A DNA stretch of 64,000 nucleotides, from the IMG/VR virus record IMGVR_UViG_3300029922_000007, positions 102,170 through 166,169 of that record, one strand, 5' to 3'. The stretch comes from a virus. Under the pieces are notes generated by a model, which saw only the letters and a program-made list of their open reading frames with translations, had not been told where the DNA came from and did no database searches. The position numbers and the translations under genes are program-made. Below, piece by piece: positions 18,901 through 26,317 of the stretch (positions within the stretch are counted from its first letter, which is position 1; every line of letters begins with the position of its first letter).

Positions 18901-21165
18901 AATGATTACTTCTGGAGAATCGATTAGGATCCAAACATGGGCGTTAGAGGTGAGCGTTACTGATCCAGAAGGAATGGTGATGCCTTTAATGTTGGCTTGA
19001 GTTACGAGAGTGCCTGCGGAAAGCTTATCTCCTTTAACCAAGGGCTTGACCAACTGAATCTGAGCGGTATTTCTGTCCAAAATATAGTCTGAAGCTACCC
19101 CAGTGGAGGTGAGGTCGGTGACGCTGATCATTCCCTTAGCAATCAAAGAGCTTGGATTAGCTACGGTATTTACGACCGTAACTTGAGCGCGATTTACCGC
19201 GCCAAGATTACTGGTGAATTCGATGGTGGACCCAACAGGGGTAGCAGTAACACCGGTAAGAAGTTTATTGAAGACGTTGACCCAAGATTGAATGCTGTTT
19301 GAGGAAGAGACGGTTTGATAAGTACCTTCAGCGACAAATTCAGCATCGGTGACAGTATAGGTCGTTGGTTGGGTTCCATCTACTGAAAGACTGAGAGTTT
19401 CGCCATTAGCAATAGTAGCGGACCAAAGACTCTGTGACTCAGTAAAGATAGAAGCAGTAGATCCATCTTCAGTGAGAAGGATTCCGTTTTTGTAGAGTCT
19501 GAGAGTTTTGGCGACGTTGGACGGGAATTGGAGTGCGAGGTTTGCATCGGTTACCAGGGAAGAGCTTGGGGGTTTAACTTGGATAGTATTGATAGTTTGG
19601 GAAATAGGACGAATGACGACAAAAGTTCCGTCGCCAGAAGTAACCGCTTCATAGGCAAGTAGGGTGTCGGCATTAATGCTAGCGGTAACTTCGTAGGCCG
19701 TAGCAGATCCTGGATTCTGAAAGTCGGTGGAAGCGAAAGTGTGCTGATAAGTAACATTCCCAACGATAACTTCCAGGACTTCGCCACCAGAAAGGGCGAA
19801 TGGGGATGGAGCAACAGTTTCAAGGAGAGCCTTAGTTACTGAAGTTTGGGTTCCACCAGTTACGAGTTGAAAATATTGTTCGCCGCCAAGAGCAGAATCT
19901 ACGATGGACTCGATTCCAACACCTAACCACGTAGCTTCGTAGCCGGAGCCATCATCAACATAAACAATGGTATTGCCCGAAGAATTCAGGATATCCGTGC
20001 TAACGATGGTAGCCGAAGAATTAGGGTCTTGGACCCCGAGCAATGCGCTCTCGATTGCAGTTACGGTCCCTAAGCCAGTAGAAGAAAGTTGAAGCTTGAT
20101 TCTAATCCTGTACGCATCATCTGTCTCTGTGTCGGCCCCGGTGGTAAAAGAAACGGGGTTAGTAACTGTAGCATTTGGGAAAGGAGCGCCTGCAAATTCA
20201 TCAACGGCACCAGCAGGAGCGTTCCCTAGAGCGCCTGGAAGCATGGCCGTCACAGCCACATTAGTCACGGTCGTTTCGCCATCGAGAATGATGGCCTGCT
20301 GAGTTACTGAGAATTGAATGTCTGGAGTGGACCCAACACCTGGATCGACTACGACAGTATTGACTGGGATAGTCCTAACGCCACCTTGAGCAAGAATAAC
20401 GGATTCGTTCAGGTTGTGATACTTAGTGGTTGGGCTAACCAGGGTAATGGCCCAATAGGAGCCAACTCGAACTGGAGGGGTACTGAAGGTAAAGACGATC
20501 CCACCAGCAGTTGCGGTGGCCGGATTGCTGATTGTAATTTGGCTACTAGAATCTACTGATTGGATGATGGATCCAGCTACAATGCCGATACCTGAAATAG
20601 GGAAGCCAGCGAGTAGGCCAAGAGTCGAAGATAGGCCGGAAATGACGTTTGAGAGATTTGCAGTGCTACCAGTGGCAGAAAGGGTTCCGGTGCCATAGGT
20701 TAGAGGGCCTTCGATGTCGGAGGTGCCACGGCCAATATAGAGGCCTCCGGTGGCTGGGAAGAGGGAAGCGTCGGAAACATAGATGGTGGTAGAGCCAATG
20801 AGGGGTGGATTCAAGCCAGAATAGATCTTGGCAGAAATCTTCTGAAATGAAGTATCAATTACCGTTACAAATCCAGTAGTTACCTTGGCGGTAAGGCGTG
20901 GAATGCCGTATTCTACGCCAAGACGATCTAAACTACTGCCCGTAGCCCTATCCAGGGAGAAATCTCGGAGGATAGAGAAGATGTCCCCGCTTGACCTAGC
21001 GGCTATCAAACTGACAATTTCAAAAAATTTTACATTGGCAGCCGAAACGCTTTGATCGGAAATCCCCAACGATCCCGCATAGCTAGAGAGTGCATTGCCA
21101 AGAATCTGTTGGTAGCTCTGGGGCTGTGGGAGAGATCCATTTTGAGAAGTAGGGGTAGTGGCCAT
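12925..21165 (-). CDS. Giant baseplate J-like protein with two inserted DUF3494 domains
   Basis: This is a 2746-residue baseplate wedge protein. The first 420 residues match baseplate J-like proteins (Mu gp47, P2 gpJ): SSLDRLGVEYGIPR near residue 76, ALGNAPAG near 310 and TETDDAYRIRIK near 345. The last 130 residues return to that family (REPLDFRVKVSLAI, LIESNPLG, IVETVRLIPGV). Between them lie about 2000 residues of beta-rich modules, including two ice-binding-like DUF3494 domains (about 996-1200 and 1937-2140) and a YYVWYNVSGG module near 2355-2415. Usual family members are 300-600 residues, so this is greatly expanded, probably forming surface decorations or fibres on the baseplate. There is no clear Shine-Dalgarno; a CAATCTTA element ends at the ATG. 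Confidence 0.85.
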   Translation of the reverse strand: MATTPTSQNGSLPQPQSYQQILGNALSSYAGSLGISDQSVSAANVKFFEIVSLIAARSSGDIFSILRDFSLDRATGSSLDRLGVEYGIPRLTAKVTTGFVTVIDTSFQKISAKIYSGLNPPLIGSTTIYVSDASLFPATGGLYIGRGTSDIEGPLTYGTGTLSATGSTANLSNVISGLSSTLGLLAGFPISGIGIVAGSIIQSVDSSSQITISNPATATAGGIVFTFSTPPVRVGSYWAITLVSPTTKYHNLNESVILAQGGVRTIPVNTVVVDPGVGSTPDIQFSVTQQAIILDGETTVTNVAVTAMLPGALGNAPAGAVDEFAGAPFPNATVTNPVSFTTGADTETDDAYRIRIKLQLSSTGLGTVTAIESALLGVQDPNSSATIVSTDILNSSGNTIVYVDDGSGYEATWLGVGIESIVDSALGGEQYFQLVTGGTQTSVTKALLETVAPSPFALSGGEVLEVIVGNVTYQHTFASTDFQNPGSATAYEVTASINADTLLAYEAVTSGDGTFVVIRPISQTINTIQVKPPSSSLVTDANLALQFPSNVAKTLRLYKNGILLTEDGSTASIFTESQSLWSATIANGETLSLSVDGTQPTTYTVTDAEFVAEGTYQTVSSSNSIQSWVNVFNKLLTGVTATPVGSTIEFTSNLGAVNRAQVTVVNTVANPSSLIAKGMISVTDLTSTGVASDYILDRNTAQIQLVKPLVKGDKLSAGTLVTQANIKGITIPSGSVTLTSNAHVWILIDSPEVIIPTIQSGSNLSVSVSGDLVSYTSSGANSFSNVLPGDYVIIWSAEIPDTDQLEGRVHSATGSVLTIKVTAAEAALVTPVTNALYVQGLVVVRTNNVPQKFEVTSGTSTLDVIAAELQAQTDEATFTVFDNTNIVVTTNTLNTEGELTIVTADAEGQALGFTTQANSSSQDALVAFYETQATTAELPLFFHSTISADSYAEPIDTYLTNFTSTRSLSQFGPNEIINFLNPYGSSPSLTGGPSTSPLASAADYGILAASAITNSVGTSTVNGSLGEYPGSTVTGSFTVTGATNLANGAAHTAQNDALAAYTTMAAEAPGTVIPSALDGQTLTPGVYSFSSGAATLATSGPATLTFNGAGQYIIITASTLTTGAGGVPTMVLSGGALAKNIFWIVGSSATINSGNIGTFQGNIIAQASITNTLGGTVNGSLIALTAAVTLSAAAVVNSQPSSGSPVLTKVSGTGDSTITFSAFTSPAPGQFVFTTTSANATSGAVYSNNGIFFTVGTTIIAGTTLTTAGTGLIDDEQPSEENVQMWATSGTAITILPEYPNVRRLRIADRYYVANPLDFGYNDTVVTIVDNNTAGETYTMPLYRRAIVNSTWPANDYSFNAYDVDAGPTASFATNFAGFDFSNFKVLLQPKFVLQGSNAQTALLIRSTLWGRSGEAVNVSYVYPTSANQPINSTVTVTSNNEVSVSIGLQSGAPIASSIAPSTLWNVTVTPNTPTAGTDQVTYNWDGVYTFTVPTAAAATIGATYTSNGQTFTVTATKVTLVGTTITAMSAGGPPLASGILTKTSGTGDSTIAFSAFTLSGPGNPALFLSGGEYVTILSSTGFNIANTGTFKVSSAVGFTPTSTSFSVQVPTGTAVNQTGVVTTILNGITFYIATPTTAAQINTYINANLKQYFTSTIVNDGGTTGSGIIALSTFEDSGFTHPFYFLKDGINWIASSNVTGNPQFTLKEPLTYPSDTGYSFFTSGDEVRLIPTTMDQVQRLWSILAVTGFTTVGTVEVVDRGTKLQLATETLGSVGAIQIVGGSGNEYVVPVLTSGELLGNNEMSISANSIASQAVASDQWFRLQAANYQTKDTGISNNTSVTVLQNTPIDGQSTIILLNQETAQLYFGAPRSGIRVVGDTFRVEKQGLLTCLSWNGVGTSPDFSSSVNFNDTGNWTVNVSSDGTYTSVPTPTPPPSPLASAATYGILASSAITNSVGTSVVNGNLGEYPGSTVTGTFTVTGSTNLANSAANTAQNDALAAYTSMQTLGLAGTAISADLDGVVLTPGNYKESSGTFNLATSGPATLTFNGAGQYIIYAASTLTTGAGGVPTMVLTGGATAADIFWIVGSSATINSGSAGTFEGNIVAQASIINTLGGIVNGSLIALTAAVTLSDTATINTQSAPPGPAGNANFAGLSIGDLITITRMANAGNNGTFFVTGVSPDGLSFTVSNPSVVVENGTIVLAGDFTATSSVSEGDTMILASPFSPLNQGEYRVIRENNDSVWYENANSVEEEVTCTAGTISTGYDATTVFNVSVSGGIETLSWTGTGTAPFLGVAQPGDVVTFGTGFSTPNQGSFTVKQSGPSQQQIVQFTMPPAITFPSTGPGDYFEIWNGGNANKYYVWYNVSGGSNTDPAPAGFTGIEVTVVGGVTPDTAATVATKTNTALSALALMTHSVSGNVVTVTATVAAATHVPVDVSMPAAFSFVVTQTGQTPFLTVVNPSAVVQSGISSVTFSVDRPQIQFYPYEAAVPGDKFVVNGTVLGAGNSGTYNILQVLSPTSVVVSGVISTQYDTNVAGNFSSLSVQEGIKYTGYKQVAYVASEPGTTSFNDIVFNTSAQYEKIDLSAGVTMTALGKLNFPTTIRLGIDSYNYDTGLIGESNRVIYGDPRDPISYPGVSAAGTNIFIREPLDFRVKVSLAIRTNIGVSFSQITQQIQASVYSLIESNPLGVSIDLSSIVETVRLIPGVTSVVMVSPAYNVNNDEIVLATGQKAFVVQLSDISVSLLT
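14742..15357 (-). other. DUF3494 ice-binding-like domain, second copy in J-like protein
   Basis: Residues about 1937-2140 of the J-like protein. Signs of the family: start ASAATYGILASSAITNS, GNLGEYPGSTVTG, then the C-terminal beta-helix part with TLTFNGAGQYII, IFWIVGSSATINSG and VNGSLIALTAAVTLS. It is close to copy one and to the copy at 47.9-48.5 kb, also at DNA level. Confidence 0.8.
17565..18180 (-). other. DUF3494 ice-binding-like domain, first copy in J-like protein
   Basis: Residues about 996-1200. It begins SPLASAADYGILAASAITNS and ends VNGSLIALTAAVTLSAA. All the family landmarks are present (GSLGEYPGST, GQTLTPGVYSF, LTTGAGGVPTM, FWIVGSSATINSG). The order and length (about 205 residues) equal a complete single domain. 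Confidence 0.8.
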
Positions 21166-21180
21166 ACAGTAAGATTGGGG
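21166..21180 (-). promoter_or_regulatory. Putative late promoter element before the giant J-like gene
   Basis: On the minus strand CCCCAATCTTACTGT ends at the ATG of the 2746-residue gene. It lies between the endonuclease gene stop and the J-like start. It shares CAATCTTA with the sites at 8.6, 24.9 and 33.3 kb. Confidence 0.38.
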
Positions 21181-21181
21181 G

Positions 21182-22165
21182 TTAAAGGATCCCCATCTCC
21201 TTAAGTTTTTTCTTATCCCAAAGCTCAGAGTTTGGAAATTGGGTAAGAAACCAATCCCATTTAATTTGGGACTTCGGTCTCATATATCCCTTAATTTCTA
21301 CCCACTTATTTTCATTAATTAGAAAAAGATCTGGTAGGTAGGTGGAAGTTTTGCCGGTTATAGCTGATGCCGGTAGGGTGAAGGTTTGAGGCTGCCATAG
21401 GAAATCTATTTTCCTCTCATTCAGATAATCAACGACCTTAGGCTCGTAAGAGGCCTGACAAACAAGTTCTTCCCCTGTTTTCCAATGAAATTTTATGACG
21501 CTGTTGCTTTGTGTTCTAGCAGCTTTTAGGGAAACATCTTTATTTTGCATTGGATTGGGAAACCCGTACTTTTCCAAATTAGTTTTCATAAATTTTTGTC
21601 TAGTTCTAGCGGGATGTCCGTGTCCTTTAAAGGCGCTAGTGACTAAGCATTCGAAGGCCCCATGCTCTTTATCTATGAAAGATGCTTTGTCGTTGATTAC
21701 GGTATAGGTATCCTCTACTATAGTAATGGTGTCTCCATGAACATCCGATATTCTTTTCCTTACTTCTGTAATGGGAATTCTGTACGTAAGCGGATGATTA
21801 GTGCCGTTAACTACTACGTTTTTAACTGAAGCGTCCCATGGACCGTGAGTTTTATTTATAAACGTTGCATCACTTCTTGAATTTTTGTAGGTCTCTTCGA
21901 CTATTGTAACGTCCTCCCCATGCATTTTAAAAAGTCTACGTTTTACCTCTTCTATTTTTTGTGTTTTCTTTTCAGTGCTATCTTTGGGGTGGCCGTGACC
22001 GTCTAGGATATTCTTAACCCATGGATTCCAGGGTCCGTGTTTCTTATGTATGAAAGTTGCTTTAGCTAATATTTCCGTATAGGTGCTTTCCACTATGGAG
22101 ATTGTGTCTCCATGTGCCCTGAATATCCTATTTTTAATCTCTTCGATGGGGATCCTTTTACTCAT
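21182..22165 (-). CDS. Homing-type endonuclease: three N-terminal repeats plus PD-(D/E)XK nuclease
   Basis: This 327-residue protein has three repeats of about 55-65 residues (near 5-60, 67-125 and 128-185). Each has a helix, xxHGDxxxIVExTY, then KATFIxKxHGPW and a GHP ending; they are probably DNA-reading modules. A link (YGFPNPMQNKDVSLKA) like those in phage homing nucleases follows. The C-terminal domain has YLPDLFL and WVEIKGY, the Asp and Glu-x-Lys of the PD-(D/E)XK superfamily. It sits between the wedge gene and the J-like gene with AAGGA before its ATG. Free-standing homing endonuclease is the best reading. The three-fold repeat is unusual. Confidence 0.75.
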   Translation of the reverse strand: MSKRIPIEEIKNRIFRAHGDTISIVESTYTEILAKATFIHKKHGPWNPWVKNILDGHGHPKDSTEKKTQKIEEVKRRLFKMHGEDVTIVEETYKNSRSDATFINKTHGPWDASVKNVVVNGTNHPLTYRIPITEVRKRISDVHGDTITIVEDTYTVINDKASFIDKEHGAFECLVTSAFKGHGHPARTRQKFMKTNLEKYGFPNPMQNKDVSLKAARTQSNSVIKFHWKTGEELVCQASYEPKVVDYLNERKIDFLWQPQTFTLPASAITGKTSTYLPDLFLINENKWVEIKGYMRPKSQIKWDWFLTQFPNSELWDKKKLKEMGIL

Positions 22166-22177
22166 ACGATCCTTATA

Positions 22178-24925
22178 TCATTGATTCGCTAGCTGATTAC
22201 CTAGTTGGAATCCGATTGGAAAAACTCCGGCGACCCCCGCAATACCCACTGCAAGATTAATGCTAAGTGATGGACCTTGCTGGTTAATTTGTAGGCCCGT
22301 AATCCCACTAAATCTTGGATCAGAAGTAATAGCGTTCGTAATCGAATTATAGATATCTTGTGCTTTGAAGTCGGCGATACTGGATCCCGGCTTTACCGCA
22401 GCACCAAATGTTGGATTGGCGTAACTGGTCCCAGCAACACTGGACATGGTGGTCGTCAAAGCCTGCACGAGATTTGGGATCCCTGCTGCAAGTCTAAAAT
22501 CTCCAGTATTGGTAACGGCAAGGTCCGCACCACTTCCATTACTGTTGGGCTGTAAAAGCCAATCGACCTTCGAAAGTGCGACTAAATCCACATTTGCCAC
22601 GGAAGTTGGAATTGATATTTGGTCGTAGGCTGGAGTTTGCAAATCTGAAGGGATAAAGATCACATTCGAACTATTGACGGTGCCAGGCAGGTACGCTTTC
22701 AGGTAGGCTCCGTCCGCGATTTTATAGATTTCCAGGTTCGCATCTCCATCTAAAGTCAACAAGAAGCTCGTCTGTGAAAGCGTAACGATATCCAGGATAG
22801 TTCTAGTGGTTGGGCTCTGAACCGAAGAATTGATGGAAACTAGCTGGCCTACAACTAAATTGGTACTGTCTCCGATGACTATATTCCTACCGTCGGCGTT
22901 GGATAGCAAATTATAAACAAAGCCCGTCTGATCGATGTAGGGTTCGACTAAGTTATTTAGTGTTGCAATCTCAAGCCATCTCTGCGCATCTCCCAAATAT
23001 CTGAGAGCGATCCCTTCCATATCCAAACCAAACGGGACTGGCTGTTGAACCTTAGAATTCGGAATAGAGAATGGGATACCTGAAGCTTGAGCTAAACTCT
23101 GTACGTACTCCATGTTATTTAGGGTATCCTGACTATCCAATTGTTGGGTTGCCGTCAGAATATCGTACGATTGCAGAAGCTCATAGAAAGTTTGCAGGAT
23201 ACTATATTGGTCTAAGGTGATAACCTGATTGCTAGTGTTTGGTGTAAATGGAGTATTATAGATTTTGCTATAGTACTGGTTTCCAGCCCCGAAAGAACTC
23301 TCAAGCTGCGTGACCATTGTTAGGATCGTTCCGCGCATTGCCTTGAGTTGTGCTACAGAAAATGAGTTTACCGTATCTACTTCGTTTTCTAGAGCCGCTT
23401 GTTGCTTTGAATTGAGTTTTAGGCTATTCACTGGAACCTGGCTGAAAAGCATTGGATTTAGTTGTGGTTTAACGAAGATATTATAGGCTGGATCGACTAC
23501 GGAGGCTGGAGAGATAGGAGAAGAGGTTACCCGCATTCTACCGCCTATATGAGGTTTCACGGGACCTGGCTGAGATCCTGCGAAGTTTTGTGGTGATAGC
23601 CCTTCGTTATCTCCAACAGAGGCCTTCAGAGCTTTAATTGCCCCGAGTACCCCTCCATTAGTGGCTCCAGCGCCCGTCAGGTTATTTAGGGTAAGCGTAC
23701 TCATGAACTGAGTGATAGTGCTTGAAGCGTCGTTAATAAGCTGTGAGGGTAAGTCGGAAGCAGCAATGGCAACTCCGGCAAGATCTTTAACGAATAGTCC
23801 AGTTTGACGGATTATATTCAGGATATTGTCAACATCGGAACGAACAGAGCCAATCAGAGCGGCAGAAGCTGCAGCAGTATTTTGTGCGGCAGTAATGGTT
23901 CCTAATATTTGTTGGAGAACACCTGGAGTGATTGGAATCAAAGTGCTTGGAGTATTTGCAAAATAATTGTTTAGGTCAATTCTACGCCAAGCTTTCAGCT
24001 GGAGATTGTAATTGATCTCCATTGGCTTATTTACATTTTCGTTCCAGGTAAAGGCTACTGGCGAGACCACAAAGGATTGTTTTTGTTTAGGAATGTCAAA
24101 GACTAGCCGCCAACTTGCGTTTACCGGATTCTTTTTAGCTTCTGCATACTGTTCTAGAAATTGTTGAAGGGCTATGGCCTGATAATATCCGGTTAGTTGT
24201 AGACCGTTACCTTGATCGCCAGGATCGCCTGGACTTACCGTTTTTGGTTTATTTGCATTTCCGGTTAGAGCGCTAACCACTGATGAGAATTGGGTAGCTA
24301 CGTTTTGGGCAGCAGCGATAGTACCTCCAAAGAGCGACTGCAGCCCGCTTGTTAGGGCGCTTGCAGGACTACCGGGAGGGGTAATGATGCTGTGTCTATT
24401 AGGCCAAACACCAAAAGTCCCCTGAATAGATATATTCTTAAATCTTACTCCGGAATGCTCTTCGAGGATACCCCTCAAGGTCGCCGACGTATTAATAGCA
24501 TAATTATCGGTAATATTAAGTTGTTGTGGGGTAATTGGTAAATTAAAGATCCACTGTGAATCGTCGATTGGCGTGATTGAGAGAGTTGAAACTGATTCTC
24601 CGGGAAGGGCCGTTACTTGCACCGTAGGAGTAATTGTTCCTCCAACAACGCCCCCTTTACCCTTATTAGCTCCCGTATCCCACACTATAAGCCTATAAGG
24701 CAGTAGTTTGTTCCAAAGTGTCCCATCCGGCTTGAAAAAAGAAAAAAAGGCGCTTTGGACTAAGGTCTTCGAATTTTGCCAAGGAAAAGAGCTGCCTTTA
24801 GCGTTATGGATCTGCGCGGCACTAATGGACGCCACAGAAAGAGGATTAAGGGATTGTGGGTTTGGTAGGCGCGTTTGAATTGGCCCTGCGGTGAAGCCGA
24901 AATTACTGTCTGTGCCGATGGTCAT
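22178..24925 (-). CDS. Baseplate wedge protein: LysM-like and gp25-like regions fused
   Basis: This 915-residue protein has three parts. The first 350 residues are unrecognised and beta-rich. A LysM/gp53-like segment lies near 629-665 (LDMEGIALRYLGDAQRWLEI, then NNLVEPYID). The last 110 residues resemble gp25/GPW wedge proteins (GDFRLAAGIPNLVQAL, DPRFSGITGLQI). In T4 and related phages gp53 and gp25 are separate small proteins; here one polypeptide seems to hold both. Its place before the J-like gene agrees with the usual gp25-J order. A GAGG lies close before the ATG, and a CAATCTTATC element just upstream. The gp25 and LysM assignments are from motif appearance. Confidence 0.7.
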   Translation of the reverse strand: MTIGTDSNFGFTAGPIQTRLPNPQSLNPLSVASISAAQIHNAKGSSFPWQNSKTLVQSAFFSFFKPDGTLWNKLLPYRLIVWDTGANKGKGGVVGGTITPTVQVTALPGESVSTLSITPIDDSQWIFNLPITPQQLNITDNYAINTSATLRGILEEHSGVRFKNISIQGTFGVWPNRHSIITPPGSPASALTSGLQSLFGGTIAAAQNVATQFSSVVSALTGNANKPKTVSPGDPGDQGNGLQLTGYYQAIALQQFLEQYAEAKKNPVNASWRLVFDIPKQKQSFVVSPVAFTWNENVNKPMEINYNLQLKAWRRIDLNNYFANTPSTLIPITPGVLQQILGTITAAQNTAAASAALIGSVRSDVDNILNIIRQTGLFVKDLAGVAIAASDLPSQLINDASSTITQFMSTLTLNNLTGAGATNGGVLGAIKALKASVGDNEGLSPQNFAGSQPGPVKPHIGGRMRVTSSPISPASVVDPAYNIFVKPQLNPMLFSQVPVNSLKLNSKQQAALENEVDTVNSFSVAQLKAMRGTILTMVTQLESSFGAGNQYYSKIYNTPFTPNTSNQVITLDQYSILQTFYELLQSYDILTATQQLDSQDTLNNMEYVQSLAQASGIPFSIPNSKVQQPVPFGLDMEGIALRYLGDAQRWLEIATLNNLVEPYIDQTGFVYNLLSNADGRNIVIGDSTNLVVGQLVSINSSVQSPTTRTILDIVTLSQTSFLLTLDGDANLEIYKIADGAYLKAYLPGTVNSSNVIFIPSDLQTPAYDQISIPTSVANVDLVALSKVDWLLQPNSNGSGADLAVTNTGDFRLAAGIPNLVQALTTTMSSVAGTSYANPTFGAAVKPGSSIADFKAQDIYNSITNAITSDPRFSGITGLQINQQGPSLSINLAVGIAGVAGVFPIGFQLGNQLANQ

Positions 24926-24945
24926 ATTAATCCTCTATATCGTAT

Positions 24946-24959
24946 GATAAGATTGACGG
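24946..24959 (-). promoter_or_regulatory. Putative late promoter element before wedge gene
   Basis: On the minus strand CCGTCAATCTTATC is followed by ATACGATATAGAGG and the ATG at 24925. The same 14 bases occur at 33310-33323 before the tape measure. TATCAT directly after CAATCT could serve as a -10 box. Confidence 0.5.
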
Positions 24960-25012
24960 TACTCAAGACACGTCAAATGCTATATAAACGACTTGAGCGA
25001 AAGGAATAATAG

Positions 25013-25040
25013 TTGACTTAGCCCTATTTTTCGATATACT
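25013..25040 (+). promoter_or_regulatory. Sigma70-like promoter of the 25-27 kb rightward block
   Basis: TTGACT (25013-25018), a 16-base spacer and TATACT (25035-25040) give a near-consensus sigma70 promoter. It has a normal leader carrying AGGAG ten bases before the ATG at 25059. It faces away from the late-type element at 24946. Confidence 0.7.
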
Positions 25041-25058
25041 GACGTCAGGAGAACTGAG

Positions 25059-25331
25059 ATGGCCGAAAATACAAAGAAATTAGAGAATGAAATTAAAGAA
25101 CTAAATGGAATGTTAAAAGTGGCAGAAGATGCCCTTAATGATGTGATGAAAGCGTCCTATCTACAGTCTTTGGATAAACGCGTTGAATCATCAGAATTTT
25201 CAGTTCACGAACATTACCGAAAAATTGCCATGGATTCTTTGTACGCTATCAGTTTTAGGAAACTAGCCAATAAAGCCTTCCCGGATTGGACGGACGAGGA
25301 TGAGCATAAGTGGGATGGAGTGAAAGTGTGA
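25059..25331 (+). CDS. Small helical hypothetical protein
   Basis: This 90-residue protein opens with a charged helix (residues 5-30, KKLENEIKELNGMLK), likely a short coiled coil, followed by a mixed acidic C-terminus (PDWTDEDEHKW). It is the first gene after a strong sigma70-like promoter with a good AGGAG, so it is probably expressed early. No family recognised. Confidence 0.65.
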   Translation: MAENTKKLENEIKELNGMLKVAEDALNDVMKASYLQSLDKRVESSEFSVHEHYRKIAMDSLYAISFRKLANKAFPDWTDEDEHKWDGVKV

Positions 25332-25364
25332 AAACCGTAGAAGTGAGTGTCAGCGAGTAGAATT

Positions 25365-25925
25365 ATGCAGTTTTGCCGATACTTAGTAAACCTATCTCTT
25401 TTCGCGGTGTTGATCGCACTTTTGATCGATTGCTGTACCGTAGATGTACACTTTAGTAAGCCTGCGCCCGAATATAGCGGAGTTGACCCTAAGGTTGCCC
25501 AATATGTCAATGAATACTTGGAGTTAGCTAAAAGTAATGGAATTCGGTTTCATCATGTCGTTACCGTTGGATTTAAGAATATTCAGCAGGATTCCTCCAG
25601 CTACCGTACCATTGGATTAAGCAACTTTGGGACTTACTTTCGCGAAATTGATCTGGACAAGACTTCCTGGGATAACGCTACTGGAATGGGTAGGATGATG
25701 CTTGTATTTCACGAAAGTTCTCATAGCTACTGTAGCAGAGAGCACGACTTTGGGACAGGTAAAAAATATGAAATCGGCAAAAAAGAACCAACTTTGGAAA
25801 ACGGTTTTTACCCAGATAGGTGCCCTATATCACTCATGTATCCGGTTATCGTGGGAGACGATTGTGCGTTATCTCATTACTCCGATTATATTGTGGAGAT
25901 GTTCCAACGATGCACGCCCTATTAA
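25365..25925 (+). CDS. Membrane-anchored or exported zinc metallopeptidase-like protein
   Basis: This 186-residue protein starts with a hydrophobic segment (residues 5-22, RYLVNLSLFAVLIALLI) directly followed by DCC, which could be a signal peptide or membrane anchor. A zinc-binding HESSH (116-120) in LVFHESSHSYCSREHDF, then PISLMYP near residue 153, resembles the HELGHxxxxRxHD...SIMYP pattern of small phage and bacterial metallopeptidases. The Glu and both His are present, so it may be active, acting in the periplasm. I prefer the ATG at 25365 over an upstream GTG at 25347 because it gives a cleaner signal segment. Confidence 0.7.
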   Translation: MQFCRYLVNLSLFAVLIALLIDCCTVDVHFSKPAPEYSGVDPKVAQYVNEYLELAKSNGIRFHHVVTVGFKNIQQDSSSYRTIGLSNFGTYFREIDLDKTSWDNATGMGRMMLVFHESSHSYCSREHDFGTGKKYEIGKKEPTLENGFYPDRCPISLMYPVIVGDDCALSHYSDYIVEMFQRCTPY

Positions 25926-25929
25926 TTAT

Positions 25930-26286
25930 ATGATGAGTAAAGAAGAGAAAGACGTAGTAACGGTCGTCTATAGGCGCTTTCTAGAGAGTGAGTCCGATGA
26001 TTCCTGGACTGACCTGGACGAGAAGATTTTGATGTTAGATTGGCTTACAGATCAGCAAATGATTTCTGAAGCTACATTGAAGTACCTGAGCCATAGTAAA
26101 GAAGGGACGATATTTCGCTGCATGCAGAATCATTCGCAGGCTGACTGTTTTTCTCCTTTTATCCTACAGGCTGTGGAAAGTATTGTCTTATTGTTTTCTG
26201 ACACTAATTATTTGCATGAAAGAAATAGGTATATACTCATGTTCTATCTGGCCATGAGCGATTTGGGCTTGATATTCAGCGAATAA
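25930..26286 (+). CDS. Hypothetical acidic helical protein
   Basis: This 118-residue protein (MMSKEEKDVVTVVYRRFLES) starts 4 bases after the metallopeptidase stop. The frame is open further upstream, but that part is a shadow of the metallopeptidase gene. Predicted mainly helical, with a hydrophobic C-terminal part (RYILMFYLAMSDLGLIF). The two adjacent ATG codons at 25930 and 25933 are both possible. No family recognised. Confidence 0.6.
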   Translation: MMSKEEKDVVTVVYRRFLESESDDSWTDLDEKILMLDWLTDQQMISEATLKYLSHSKEGTIFRCMQNHSQADCFSPFILQAVESIVLLFSDTNYLHERNRYILMFYLAMSDLGLIFSE

Positions 26287-26317
26287 CATACTACTATCCT
26301 GATAGGAGAATGTGTAT

